8,132 bases of DNA from an uncultured Bacillus sp. (GCA_934215995.1 CAKQBC010000096.1:1-8132), one strand, 5' to 3'. Counted from the stretch's first letter, positions 1 to 7,994 are shown. Notes: a model not told the origin generated them from the sequence alone. Program-made: numbers and translations.

Positions 1-30
1 TTAGAATTAACGTTGACGTTTTGTTTTGTT

Positions 31-46
31 TAGTTTTCAAAGAACA
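31..46 (-). promoter_or_regulatory. rRNA leader boxA-type antitermination motif
   Basis: Read on the minus strand, this is TGTTCTTTGAAAACTA, followed by an A/C-rich stretch and AACGTCAACGTTAATTC at the window edge. This is the characteristic Bacillus sequence found just before 16S and 23S rRNA genes. The TGTTCTTTGA part corresponds to boxA, where NusB and NusE (S10) assemble the rRNA antitermination complex. The 16S gene itself is not in the window; I infer it begins shortly beyond position 1. The placement fits the order I recall for B. subtilis, where an rRNA operon follows lysS. Confidence 0.8.
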
Positions 47-78
47 TTTTCGTTATCGCTTGCCGAAGCAGCTTTTTC

Positions 79-107
79 ATTTTACCAGCTGACTTCTTTC
101 TTGTCAA
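79..107 (-). promoter_or_regulatory. rrn promoter P3 (closest to 16S)
   Basis: On the minus strand there is a perfect -35 box TTGACA (107-102), a 17-nt spacer and a -10 box TAAAAT (84-79). This is the best match to sigma-A consensus in the window. A G at position 72, 7 nt after the -10 box, is a plausible start point. GTP-initiated rRNA promoters are known from B. subtilis, so control by GTP level is a reasonable inference. The promoter lies about 30 nt upstream of boxA. Confidence 0.8.
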
Positions 108-194
108 CAACTTTTTTGTTTTTATTTTGTTTATCACCGAGAGGCGACTTTATTAATATAACATCTGTTAACAAAGTAAGTCAACAACTTTTTT
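103..194. repeat. short direct repeats inside the rrn promoter array
   Basis: The 15-mer GTCAACAACTTTTTT occurs at 103-117 and again at 180-194, a period of 77 nt. In each copy it carries the -35 box of a promoter read on the minus strand. Nearby, TCTCTCAAC occurs at 204-212 and 228-236, and CAACTTTTTAAGTTG (209-223) is a short inverted repeat with 6-bp arms. These repeats suggest that the array grew by duplication of small promoter modules. Confidence 0.6.
155..184 (-). promoter_or_regulatory. rrn promoter P2
   Basis: On the minus strand: -35 TTGACT (184-179), an 18-nt spacer and -10 TATATT (160-155). A G at 148, 7 nt after the -10 box, is a plausible start. The 15 bases covering its upstream flank and TTGAC are identical to those of P3, so the two probably arose by local duplication. 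Confidence 0.72.
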
Positions 195-246
195 AAGTTT
201 TTATCTCTCAACTTTTTAAGTTGTTTGTCTCTCAACGACAGATACT

Positions 247-275
247 AATATAACACCATTCACACATCGTTTCAA
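247..275 (-). promoter_or_regulatory. rrn promoter P1 (distal)
   Basis: On the minus strand: -35 TTGAAA (275-270), a 17-nt spacer and -10 TATATT (252-247). A G at 239, 8 nt downstream, could be the start. The sequence just upstream is A/T-rich (about 276-310), as expected of an UP element that binds the RNA polymerase alpha subunit. It shares the TGTTATATTA block around the -10 box with P2. Together P1-P3 form a tandem array that drives the rRNA operon beyond the left edge. Confidence 0.72.
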
Positions 276-375
276 TAGGTTTTCTTAAAAAGTTTTGTAG
301 AATAATAAAGTTGTAAAATTAAGACACTTCATCCACTTCTTTTCTGTACTGACAACCACCGAATGCTCTTCTTGC

Positions 376-408
376 AAAGAAAAAAGGCAGCTAACTGCAG
401 CTGCCTTT
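376..408 (-). terminator. Rho-independent terminator after lysS
   Basis: On the minus strand, AAAGGCAGCT and AGCTGCCTTT form a perfect 10-bp stem around a 6-nt loop (stem at 383-408), followed by TTTTTTCTTT. It begins 12 nt after the lysS stop codon. It separates lysS transcription from the rRNA promoters, which start about 100 nt further on. Confidence 0.93.
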
Positions 409-420
409 CCACTTACTCAT

Positions 421-1926
<1,506 letters not shown>

Positions 1927-1970
1927 TTACTATCTATGTAATCAGCCCGTATCTCGAACTTTAATATCTT

Positions 1971-1996
1971 TATCCATTGTACACAAAGAATGGACA
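1971..1996 (-). other. possible hairpin in the lysS leader
   Basis: On the minus strand, TGTCCATT and AATGGATA can pair as an 8-bp stem (one G-U pair) around a 10-nt loop. It lies about 50 nt upstream of the lysS ribosome binding site and no U-run follows, so it is not a terminator. It may be a leader structure or simply chance in A/T-rich DNA. Confidence 0.25.
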
Positions 1997-2012
1997 GAAT
2001 ACACCTATTTTC

Positions 2013-2041
2013 CTTTTAACCAATTATTATCAATAGTTCAA
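2013..2041 (-). promoter_or_regulatory. candidate lysS promoter (weak)
   Basis: On the minus strand, TTGAAC (2041-2036), a 17-nt spacer and TAAAAG (2018-2013) match sigma-A consensus at 4 of 6 positions in each box. The site lies directly after the dusB terminator, and a start near 2006 would give a leader of roughly 100 nt. A promoter somewhere in 1921-2043 is expected from the terminator arrangement, but this particular choice is uncertain because the region is A/T-rich. Confidence 0.25.
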
Positions 2042-2043
2042 GC

Positions 2044-2077
2044 AAAAAAACTGCCAGCATTAAAACTGACAGTTTTT
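2044..2077 (-). terminator. Rho-independent terminator after dusB (end of folate operon)
   Basis: On the minus strand, AAAAACTGTCAG and CTGGCAGTTTTT form a 12-bp stem with one G-U pair and an 8-nt loop (2046-2077), followed by a run of seven T. It starts 16 nt after the dusB stop. It closes the pabB-dusB unit and separates it from lysS. Confidence 0.88.
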
Positions 2078-2093
2078 CCGAAAGAGGAATACA

Positions 2094-3101
2094 TCAGACG
2101 GCTTGGTTTTCTGTTTCCAACTCAAGCTGCTTCTCGTTCTCTTCCACTAAACGTTCAAGCAAGCCAGCCATCTCTGCCCTCGTATTGCATTCATTTATTT
2201 CGTTGCGGACTTTGCCATTGCCGCGGATACCCTTCAGGTACCATGCAGCATGCTTCCTCATTTCACGTACGGCCACATGCTCGTTTTTCAGGTTGATCAA
2301 TCGGTCTAAATGAAGCAGGCATACGTCTATTTTTTCACGTGCTGACGGTTCATCCAGCAACTCGCCTGTTTCAAGATATTTTACTGTCTGGTAAATCATC
2401 CATGGGTTCCCAAGAGCCGCACGGCCGATCATTACACCATCACAACCTGTCTCATCAAGCATTCTCTTAGCATCCTGCGGCGTTGTGACGTCCCCATTCC
2501 CGATAATCGGAATGTTGACACTTTCTTTTACTTCACGGATGATATCCCAGTTTGATGTTCCCTCATACATTTGGACGCGGGTCCTTCCATGAAGGGCAAC
2601 CGCTTTTCCTCCTGCACGCTCTACAGCCTGCGCGTTTTGCACAGCGTAGATATGGGCAGGGTCCCAACCCATCCGCATTTTAACTGTTACCGGTTTTTCG
2701 ACTGCATCTGTTACGGCAGCAACCATCTCATATATTTTATCCGGGTCAAGGAGCCACTTCGCGCCGGCATCCACTTTCGTAATTTTTGGCACTGGGCATC
2801 CCATGTTTATATCAATAATATCTGCGTTTGTATTTTTGTCAACGAACTGTGCCGCTTCCACCAATGAAGATTTCTCGCCGCCAAAAATCTGCAGGCTCAG
2901 CGGTTTCTCTCTTTCATCAATATATAGCATATCCAATGTTTTGGCGTTCTTGTACACGATTCCCTTGTCGCTGACCATTTCTGCACATACAAGGCCTGCC
3001 CCAAACTCTTTTACAGTCAATCGGAAGGCTGAATTGCATACTCCGGCCATAGGTGCCAAGACGACACGATTTTTCAGTTGGACATCTCCAATAGTAAACA
3101 T
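2094..3101 (-). CDS. dusB: tRNA-dihydrouridine synthase DusB
   Basis: This FMN-dependent enzyme reduces uridine to dihydrouridine in tRNA using NADPH. It is a TIM barrel. Numbering from the preferred start, the FMN-binding LAPMAGV lies at residues 15-21. NMGCP at 99-103 carries the catalytic cysteine (Cys102) that protonates the uracil ring. HGRTR is at 171-175, NGDV at 202-205 and IGRAALGNPW at 225-234. The C-terminal helical tRNA-binding part completes 335 residues, the usual family length. The frame is open to an ATG at 3110, but that codon touches the ribosome binding site with no spacing. The ATG at 3101 sits 9 nt after AAAGGAGG and gives the N-terminus MFTIGDVQLKNR, like the B. subtilis protein (YacF) as I recall it. 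It is the last gene of the folate unit, 48 nt after the HTH gene. Its strong site implies independent translation. Confidence 0.95.
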   Translation of the reverse strand: MFTIGDVQLKNRVVLAPMAGVCNSAFRLTVKEFGAGLVCAEMVSDKGIVYKNAKTLDMLYIDEREKPLSLQIFGGEKSSLVEAAQFVDKNTNADIIDINMGCPVPKITKVDAGAKWLLDPDKIYEMVAAVTDAVEKPVTVKMRMGWDPAHIYAVQNAQAVERAGGKAVALHGRTRVQMYEGTSNWDIIREVKESVNIPIIGNGDVTTPQDAKRMLDETGCDGVMIGRAALGNPWMIYQTVKYLETGELLDEPSAREKIDVCLLHLDRLINLKNEHVAVREMRKHAAWYLKGIRGNGKVRNEINECNTRAEMAGLLERLVEENEKQLELETENQAV

Positions 3102-3110
3102 ATCGGTCAT

Positions 3111-3118
3111 CCTCCTTT
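3111..3118 (-). promoter_or_regulatory. dusB ribosome binding site that decides the start
   Basis: AAAGGAGG on the minus strand is a near-perfect complement of the 16S 3' end. It abuts the upstream ATG (3110) directly, which a ribosome could not use. It lies 9 nt before the ATG at 3101, which is optimal in Bacillus. Confidence 0.85.
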
Positions 3119-3149
3119 GTTGTTATATAATCATCCAAATATAAGAGAT

Positions 3150-3359
3150 TCATTCACTTGGCGGAGCCAGCTCTTCCAGGGATATTTCCAGAACATCCGC
3201 AACTTCATGCAGAAATTGTTCTGAAGGCATGCGGTTTCCTCTCTCCATTTCCCCGAGGAGAGATACGGAAACATGCAGCTTTTTGGCCAACCCTTCTTGT
3301 GTGTATCCCTTTAGCTTTCTATATGCGCGAATTCGTCTTCCCCATTTTTCCGCTTCCAT
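3150..3359 (-). CDS. yazB: small XRE-family helix-turn-helix protein (YazB-like)
   Basis: The protein has 69 residues and is almost entirely one Cro/C1-type HTH domain. The scaffold helix is at about 6-17, then GYTQEGLAKKLHVSVSLLGE at 18-37 forms the HTH with the recognition helix near 30-40, and EMERGNRMPS follows. The C-terminus LEISLEELAPP is typical of XRE proteins. There is no ligand-binding or membrane domain. A gene of this size occupies the same place between folK and dusB in B. subtilis (yazB), whose function is not known to me. The ATG is preceded by AAGGGG with 7 nt spacing, and the gene begins 49 nt inside folK, so the two are translationally linked. It could be a DNA-binding regulator of this operon or of other genes, but the sequence gives no target. 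A conserved palindromic operator near pabB is not evident. Confidence 0.88.
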   Translation of the reverse strand: MEAEKWGRRIRAYRKLKGYTQEGLAKKLHVSVSLLGEMERGNRMPSEQFLHEVADVLEISLEELAPPSE

Positions 3360-3835
3360 AATCTTACCCCTTCTTTATCCGGAATACCTTCTAGAACTGT
3401 TTGCAAAGGCCGGTTCATTGCTGGCAGCTGGATGTTCGGTTCTATTTCCACTAATGGAATGATGACAAATGCGCGCTCCTGCATTCTTGGATGTGGAATT
3501 GAAAGATTCTCTGCTTCAATATTTTCTTGATTAAACAGCAAAATGTCAAGGTCGATTGTACGGGGACCCCATCTGATCACCCTTTTTCTACCAAGCTCAC
3601 TCTCAATCTCCTGGCACTTTTCAAGCAGTTCGAAGGCTGTATATGACGTTTCCAGCTTTAATGCTATATTCAGGAATTTTCCTTGATTTGTAAAACCGAT
3701 CGGGTCCGTTTCGTAAACGGATGAAACAGCAATGACTGATATTCGGCTATCGTTGTCGAGCAGCTTCACTGCCTCGCTCAAGTAGCCTATACGGCCATCC
3801 AGATTGGACCCTAACGATAAGTATGCTACGTTCAT
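3311..3835 (-). CDS. folK: 2-amino-4-hydroxy-6-hydroxymethyldihydropteridine pyrophosphokinase
   Basis: FolK (HPPK) transfers pyrophosphate from ATP to 6-hydroxymethyl-7,8-dihydropterin, producing the pterin substrate of FolP. The 174-residue protein shows LGSN at 8-11, SSVYETDP at 38-45, FLN at 54-56, and the family signature RWGPRTIDLDIL at 88-99. Asp95 and Asp97 of that signature bind the two magnesium ions. HPRMQERAFV follows at 115-124. The length is normal. Its ATG overlaps the folB stop by one base (TAATG), which indicates translational coupling. An AAAAGGAG site lies further upstream, with a long spacing of about 12 nt. The last 16 codons overlap the start of the HTH gene in another frame, so the FolK tail (WKRKNGEDEFAHIES) is constrained by two reading frames. 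Confidence 0.96.
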   Translation of the reverse strand: MNVAYLSLGSNLDGRIGYLSEAVKLLDNDSRISVIAVSSVYETDPIGFTNQGKFLNIALKLETSYTAFELLEKCQEIESELGRKRVIRWGPRTIDLDILLFNQENIEAENLSIPHPRMQERAFVIIPLVEIEPNIQLPAMNRPLQTVLEGIPDKEGVRLWKRKNGEDEFAHIES

Positions 3836-4200
3836 TAAAAAGTGCGACTCCTTTTGATTTCAATTGCGACAGATTTGTAATGCCCAGGTATAGGAGGATC
3901 CGGTTTAATCACTTTCACAGTACATGCGTGCGCCATCGGGAATCCATCCAACACAGCCGCTGCAATTTTTTCAGCCACCGCTTCTACAAGCTTATACGGT
4001 TTTCCTTCTACAATTGACTTGCATACCTGATAAAGCTCCCCATAATTTATGGAATCCTCTATGTTATCGCTTTTTCCGGCAGCAGATAAATCCGCTTCGA
4101 CCATAAGGTTCACCTTGAATCTTTGGCCAAGCCTTGTTTCTTCAGGGAAAACACCGTGATAACCGTAAAATTCCATTTCATCCACAAAAATCTTATCCAC
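3835..4200 (-). CDS. folB: Dihydroneopterin aldolase
   Basis: FolB cleaves 7,8-dihydroneopterin to 6-hydroxymethyl-7,8-dihydropterin and glycolaldehyde, feeding FolK; family members usually form octamers. With the preferred start it has 121 residues. FYGYHGVFPEE at 11-21 holds the pterin-site glutamate region. INYGELY at 51-57 has the conserved tyrosine (Tyr53). VKVIKPDPPIPGH at 95-107 contains Lys99, the position of the catalytic lysine. The frame is open to a GTG at 4209, but that codon lies inside the ribosome binding site. The GTG at 4200 has GGAAAGGG 8 nt upstream and gives MDKIFVDEMEFYG, the register of B. subtilis FolB as I recall it. It starts 1 nt after the folP stop (TAG-A-GTG) and overlaps folK by one base. 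Confidence 0.94.
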   Translation of the reverse strand: MDKIFVDEMEFYGYHGVFPEETRLGQRFKVNLMVEADLSAAGKSDNIEDSINYGELYQVCKSIVEGKPYKLVEAVAEKIAAAVLDGFPMAHACTVKVIKPDPPIPGHYKSVAIEIKRSRTF

Positions 4201-4201
4201 T

Positions 4202-5032
4202 CTATTCACCCTTTCCGACTAAAGCGTCCATCATGCGGGCAGCTTTCGCAACTTCCTTCACATCGTGCACCCGCACCATATGGCATCCCTTCTGGATCCC
4301 ATAGCAAACTGTCGAGATTGTGCCTTCAAGCCTTTCCTCCACCGGCGCATCCAGGACTGCCCCGATCATCGACTTTCGGGATGTTGCCAGCAGTACTGGG
4401 TAGCCAAGCGCCACAAGATGATCGAGGTTTCTCATCATCTCTATATTTAATTGCAGGTCCTTTGCGAAGCCTATGCCTGGGTCAAGGATGATATTCTCAT
4501 CTTTAACGCCTGCCTGCCTCATTAGAGCGATGCTTTCATAAAGATCGTTAAAGGCATCCCTTATAAAAGATTGATACGCCATCCCGCTTCGATTGTGCAT
4601 AAGGATAATCGGTACATTGGCATCCGCCGCGACAGATGCCATCTGCCCGTCGGCTTTCCCTCCCCAAACATCATTAATGATATGCGCACCAGCCTCTATT
4701 GCCTGTTTGGCCACTTCCGCTTTATATGTGTCGATTGATAGTGGGACATCAACTTCCTTGGACACAGCCTCGATGATTGGAATGACGCGGGATAATTCTT
4801 CTTCCTGCGATACCGCCGCTGATCCCGGACGGGTGGATTCCCCTCCTATATCAAGTATATCTGCTCCATCCCCCACTAGCTTCTGCGCCTGAATAACGGC
4901 CCTTTCGACGGAGTTGTAGCGGCCTCCATCTGAAAATGAATCGGGCGTCACATTCAAGATGCCCATAATCAATGTCTTTTTTGAATAATCCAGCTGGTAT
5001 GAACCGCACTGAATAATAGTTTCTGTTGTCAA
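4202..5032 (-). CDS. folP: Dihydropteroate synthase
   Basis: FolP (called sul in B. subtilis) condenses 6-hydroxymethyl-dihydropterin pyrophosphate with p-aminobenzoate to 7,8-dihydropteroate. It is the sulfonamide target. It is a 276-residue TIM barrel. The first signature MGILNVTPDSFSDGG is at 23-37, the second DIGGESTRPG at 61-70. SIDTYK at 99-104 and NDVWGG at 120-125 bind the pterin. DPGIGFAK is at 184-191, TSRKSMIG at 217-224 carries the phosphate-site lysine, and RVHD is at 254-257. All key residues are present. The start is a TTG: an in-frame TGA lies two codons upstream (5038-5036), and AAGGATGAT begins 14 nt before the TTG. The next in-frame ATG would remove strand beta-1. The gene is 15 nt downstream of pabC and almost abuts folB. 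Confidence 0.96.
   Translation of the reverse strand: MTTETIIQCGSYQLDYSKKTLIMGILNVTPDSFSDGGRYNSVERAVIQAQKLVGDGADILDIGGESTRPGSAAVSQEEELSRVIPIIEAVSKEVDVPLSIDTYKAEVAKQAIEAGAHIINDVWGGKADGQMASVAADANVPIILMHNRSGMAYQSFIRDAFNDLYESIALMRQAGVKDENIILDPGIGFAKDLQLNIEMMRNLDHLVALGYPVLLATSRKSMIGAVLDAPVEERLEGTISTVCYGIQKGCHMVRVHDVKEVAKAARMMDALVGKGE
4209..4216 (-). promoter_or_regulatory. folB ribosome binding site that decides the start
   Basis: GGAAAGGG on the minus strand, within the last codons of folP, sits 8 nt before the GTG at 4200. It overlaps the upstream in-frame GTG at 4209, which is therefore an unlikely start. Confidence 0.65.
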
Positions 5033-5047
5033 CGATCATCATCCTTA

Positions 5048-5917
5048 TTATCTGTTTACTGAGTCCGTTTTCCACAAGGAGCAACGAAATGATTTATAAT
5101 ACTCCGATAAAGTTTTGGTGATTGTCCCATTCTTCCCTTCATATCTGCCTACATCGAGGATTTCTGTGACCGCCGTCATTTCCTGAATGGAATTGGTCAA
5201 AAAAACCTCCTCGGCATCTTGTAACTCCGTTAAAAAATAGCGTCCCTGTTCAAGGGGGATATCCATTTTATTCGCTAATCCCATTATAAACTTTCTTGTA
5301 ATTCCTGGCAAAATTCCAACGGAAACATCAGGGGTATATAAAACATTGTTCTTTACCCAAAAGATATTAGAGGTAATGCCTTCAGCTATAAACCCCTCCT
5401 GTGAAAGGAAAATCCCCTCTTCGCCCCGAAAGGCGAGCATCTCCATCTTGGCAGCAATATTGTTGCCGAAGTGATGGCTTTTATGGCGGTGCAAAGTCGG
5501 AGGTGTATCTCTCCTTAAGGTTAAAATTCGAGCTTTCGTTTCCTTCAGCTCATCCTTGCCTCCTTCTAACGGACTGATGAACATCAAAACTGAAGGTTCC
5601 GTATAAGGCTTTGTCGGCATGCCTGCCTGCTCCCGGCCGGCTGATACATTAATCCGCACTCTCGCATCCACAATGCCATTCAAAGAAAGAAGCTTCTCCA
5701 AAATCAAAAGTACCTGCTCCCTCGTCAAAGGCATTTTGATAAACAGCTCTTCAAGTCCTTCTGCCATTCTCGTTAAATGGTCATCCAGCAGAAAAGGGTG
5801 GCCGCTATATATTCGTATCGTTTCAAACAAACCCATGCCATATAAAAATCCATGATCAAAAGGCGAGATAGAGGCCCGCTCTTCTTCTACGTACTTTCCG
5901 TTCACATAGATGATCAT
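5048..5917 (-). CDS. pabC: 4-amino-4-deoxychorismate lyase
   Basis: PabC is a pyridoxal-phosphate enzyme of the branched-chain aminotransferase-like fold IV. It splits 4-amino-4-deoxychorismate to p-aminobenzoate and pyruvate. The 289-residue protein begins with DHGFLYGMGLFETIR at 21-35. It has Lys146 in HKSHHFGNN as the likely cofactor lysine, EGITSNIFW at 179-187, the phosphate-binding turn GILPGITR at 201-208 and LTNSIQE at 240-246. D-amino-acid transaminases share the fold, but position between pabA and folP settles the role. The ATG follows the pabA stop with no gap (TAAATG). Only a weak GGGTG lies upstream, so expression probably depends on coupling to pabA. Confidence 0.94.
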   Translation of the reverse strand: MIIYVNGKYVEEERASISPFDHGFLYGMGLFETIRIYSGHPFLLDDHLTRMAEGLEELFIKMPLTREQVLLILEKLLSLNGIVDARVRINVSAGREQAGMPTKPYTEPSVLMFISPLEGGKDELKETKARILTLRRDTPPTLHRHKSHHFGNNIAAKMEMLAFRGEEGIFLSQEGFIAEGITSNIFWVKNNVLYTPDVSVGILPGITRKFIMGLANKMDIPLEQGRYFLTELQDAEEVFLTNSIQEMTAVTEILDVGRYEGKNGTITKTLSEYYKSFRCSLWKTDSVNR

Positions 5918-6511
5918 TTATACGCACCCAGCCGTTTCCGCCGGCTTGTTCACTTCAAGGAAACGGGCAAGCAATTCCTTCCCGTACTCCGTCAAAATCG
6001 ACTCAGGATGAAATTGGACCCCCTCTACAGGCAAATCCTTATGGCGAATCGCCATAATTTCACCGGCGTCCGTCCAAGCAGAAATTTCAAAACAAGGCGG
6101 GAGTGTTTCTTTTTCCACAATCAATGAATGATACCTTGTCGCCTTGAAGGGATTTGGAACACCGGCAAAAATCGTTTTTCCATCATGATAGACTGCAGAT
6201 GTTTTGCCATGCATCAATGTTTTCGAGCGGATTACCTTTCCGCCGAATGACTGTGCTATTGCTTGCTGGCCTAAGCATACACCGAAAATCGGTATAAGCC
6301 CGGAAAAATGCTCAATTACGCTAAGGCTGATACCAGCTTCATCCGGACTGCATGGACCGGGGGAAATAAATATATATTCCGGATCCAGAGCTTCAATTTC
6401 TTCCAATGAGATTTCATCATTCCGCTTAACAAGCAAGTCTTTTCCCATTTCACCTAAATACTGGACGAGATTATAAGTGAAGGAATCATAATTGTCGATC
6501 ATCAGAATCAT
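5918..6511 (-). CDS. pabA: aminodeoxychorismate synthase glutaminase subunit (PabA; possibly also serves anthranilate synthase)
   Basis: This class I glutamine amidotransferase of 197 residues releases ammonia from glutamine for PabB. The oxyanion-hole segment is SPGPCSP at 50-56. The nucleophile is Cys79 in FGVCLGQQ, and the triad is completed by His168 and Glu170 in FHPES. In B. subtilis the same protein also partners TrpE (it is named TrpG there) and is shared by the folate and tryptophan pathways. Whether that holds here depends on whether the genome has another trpG. The ATG overlaps the pabB stop in ATGA, with AGGGGGTG upstream at a good distance, so the two subunits are translated in a coupled way. 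The (G/U)AG triplet series that binds TRAP before B. subtilis trpG is not visible here. Confidence 0.95.
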   Translation of the reverse strand: MILMIDNYDSFTYNLVQYLGEMGKDLLVKRNDEISLEEIEALDPEYIFISPGPCSPDEAGISLSVIEHFSGLIPIFGVCLGQQAIAQSFGGKVIRSKTLMHGKTSAVYHDGKTIFAGVPNPFKATRYHSLIVEKETLPPCFEISAWTDAGEIMAIRHKDLPVEGVQFHPESILTEYGKELLARFLEVNKPAETAGCV

Positions 6512-7938
6512 CTGTTCACACCCCCTGCAAAATCAAACCGGTCTGCATTTTCCTTTGCTTTCCACAACGCTGCCGCTTTTTTCAGGCTTTCTTTGTATTC
6601 ACATTCAGGCACTGAATCAATTACGACTCCTGCCCCGGCCTGGATGTGTGCATATCCGTCTTTTGCGAACAAAGTCCGGATCACAATGTTCAGTTCCATG
6701 TCCCCATTAAAACCGATCCAGCCAATCGAACCGGTATATAAGCCTCTTCTGACAGGCTCCAGCTCCTCGATTATTTCCATCGTCCTTACTTTCGGAGCAC
6801 CTGTGATTGTACCGCCAGGAAACACAGCATTGATCACATCATACTCATCACATGCCTCTTTCAGTTGTCCTTGGACATTCGATACGATGTGCATAACATG
6901 GGAATACTTTTCTATCACCATAAACTCATTGACTTCCACAGATCCGTATTCACACACCTTGCCCAGATCGTTCCTCTCAAGGTCGACAAGCATCACATGT
7001 TCTGCGCGTTCTTTTTCACTATTAATCAGTTCATTTGCCAGCCGTATATCTTCCTCATCGTTTTTCCCGCGCGACCGGGTACCGGCAATCGGCCTTGTAC
7101 TGAGCCGGGTCCCCTTCTTTTTGACGAGCAGTTCAGGCGAACCGCTTACAACCTGGAAATCTGGTGTATGAATATAGCTCATATACGGCGAGGGGTTCAG
7201 TTTCCGCAAACATGAGTAGATATCTATAGGGGCGGCGCCAAGAGGGCTTGTTTGCCTGACAGATAGATTCACCTGAAAGATATCTCCCTGGCTTATATAA
7301 TCTCTTATACGTCTGACAGCATGAATAAATTCCGGCTCAGACATAGAGACAACTGGATGTTCAGGAGATATCGGGCGTGCCGCACTGCCGGCTTTCTTTT
7401 GCTTGCGTATAAGGGACCTGTTAAAATCATCCTTCATTTGCTGAATTCTGAAGGAACATGATTCTGATTCCTCCCCGGTTCCTGTTTTCAAAAACCAAAC
7501 AACATTTTCCTGATGGTCAAAAACCGCTGCTTCATTGAAAACCAAAAAGTATAAAATTGGTGTATGTAAATCATCCTCTGCCATTTCAGGCAATTTTTCT
7601 ATAAAGCGGGCATAGTCATAGCTGATAAAGCCGATAGCTCCCCCCTGAAAATCAGGCAACCCTTTTTCATATGAAACGGAGTGATTCCCCATCCATTGTT
7701 TGACACAATCCAGAGGGTTTCCCTCCATGGTTACTTGACTGCCCGAAGAATCAAAAATGTGCAATCCATTTTTATTCCCCTGAAGAATATAATCAGGGGC
7801 TATTCCGCAAATGGAGTATCTTCCTCCCCTGCCGCTCTCCAACAAAACATGGTGGCTCCGGCCTTTTGATAGATCGGTATAAGCAGAAAAAAACTCCTCA
7901 GCGGAAGCTTGCTGTTTCTTATGAAAGACCTTCTTCAA
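6508..7938 (-). CDS. pabB: aminodeoxychorismate synthase component I (PabB)
   Basis: PabB aminates chorismate to 4-amino-4-deoxychorismate with ammonia from PabA. The preferred form has 476 residues. The N-terminal domain contains [14 protein letters not shown] (residues about 29-42), the LLES region that binds tryptophan in related enzymes. The chorismate-binding domain has [11 protein letters not shown] (281-291), [13 protein letters not shown] (314-326), [11 protein letters not shown] (373-383), GLYTGSIG (399-406) and [12 protein letters not shown] (433-444). The motif is PIAGT, as in TrpE, not the PIKGT of E. coli PabB, so anthranilate synthase is the alternative. The full folate operon downstream makes PabB far more likely. 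The frame is open to a TTG at 7956 that lacks a ribosome site. The TTG at 7938 has GGGAGAGGAT 7 nt upstream, so I prefer it. It is the first gene of the operon. Confidence 0.92.
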   Translation of the reverse strand: MKKVFHKKQQASAEEFFSAYTDLSKGRSHHVLLESGRGGRYSICGIAPDYILQGNKNGLHIFDSSGSQVTMEGNPLDCVKQWMGNHSVSYEKGLPDFQGGAIGFISYDYARFIEKLPEMAEDDLHTPILYFLVFNEAAVFDHQENVVWFLKTGTGEESESCSFRIQQMKDDFNRSLIRKQKKAGSAARPISPEHPVVSMSEPEFIHAVRRIRDYISQGDIFQVNLSVRQTSPLGAAPIDIYSCLRKLNPSPYMSYIHTPDFQVVSGSPELLVKKKGTRLSTRPIAGTRSRGKNDEEDIRLANELINSEKERAEHVMLVDLERNDLGKVCEYGSVEVNEFMVIEKYSHVMHIVSNVQGQLKEACDEYDVINAVFPGGTITGAPKVRTMEIIEELEPVRRGLYTGSIGWIGFNGDMELNIVIRTLFAKDGYAHIQAGAGVVIDSVPECEYKESLKKAAALWKAKENADRFDFAGGVNR

Positions 7939-7944
7939 TCCAAT

Positions 7945-7954
7945 ATCCTCTCCC
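7945..7954 (-). promoter_or_regulatory. pabB ribosome binding site that decides the start
   Basis: GGGAGAGGAT on the minus strand ends 6 nt before the TTG at 7938 (AGAGGA ends 7 nt before it). It overlaps codons 1-4 of the longer reading frame that begins with TTG at 7956, which has no such site of its own. Confidence 0.65.
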
Positions 7955-7994
7955 AAAAATCAATTTATCTAAGTGTACTATGCAGGGAAAGAAA

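Noticed and set aside
58..69. Hairpin GCTT-CGGC-AAGC in the rrn leader
   Set aside because: A 4-bp stem is too short to support as an RNase III processing site or other element without the 3' partner, which is outside the window.
4851..5084. Minus-strand frame of 77 codons across the pabC-folP junction
   Set aside because: It overlaps both genes in another frame, and FolP motifs start within the first 25 codons of the competing frame. The translation looks like out-of-frame folP.
6593..7171. Plus-strand open frame of 192 codons opposite pabB
   Set aside because: It is antisense to strongly conserved pabB motifs, has no good ribosome site, and its serine- and proline-rich translation is typical of a shadow frame.
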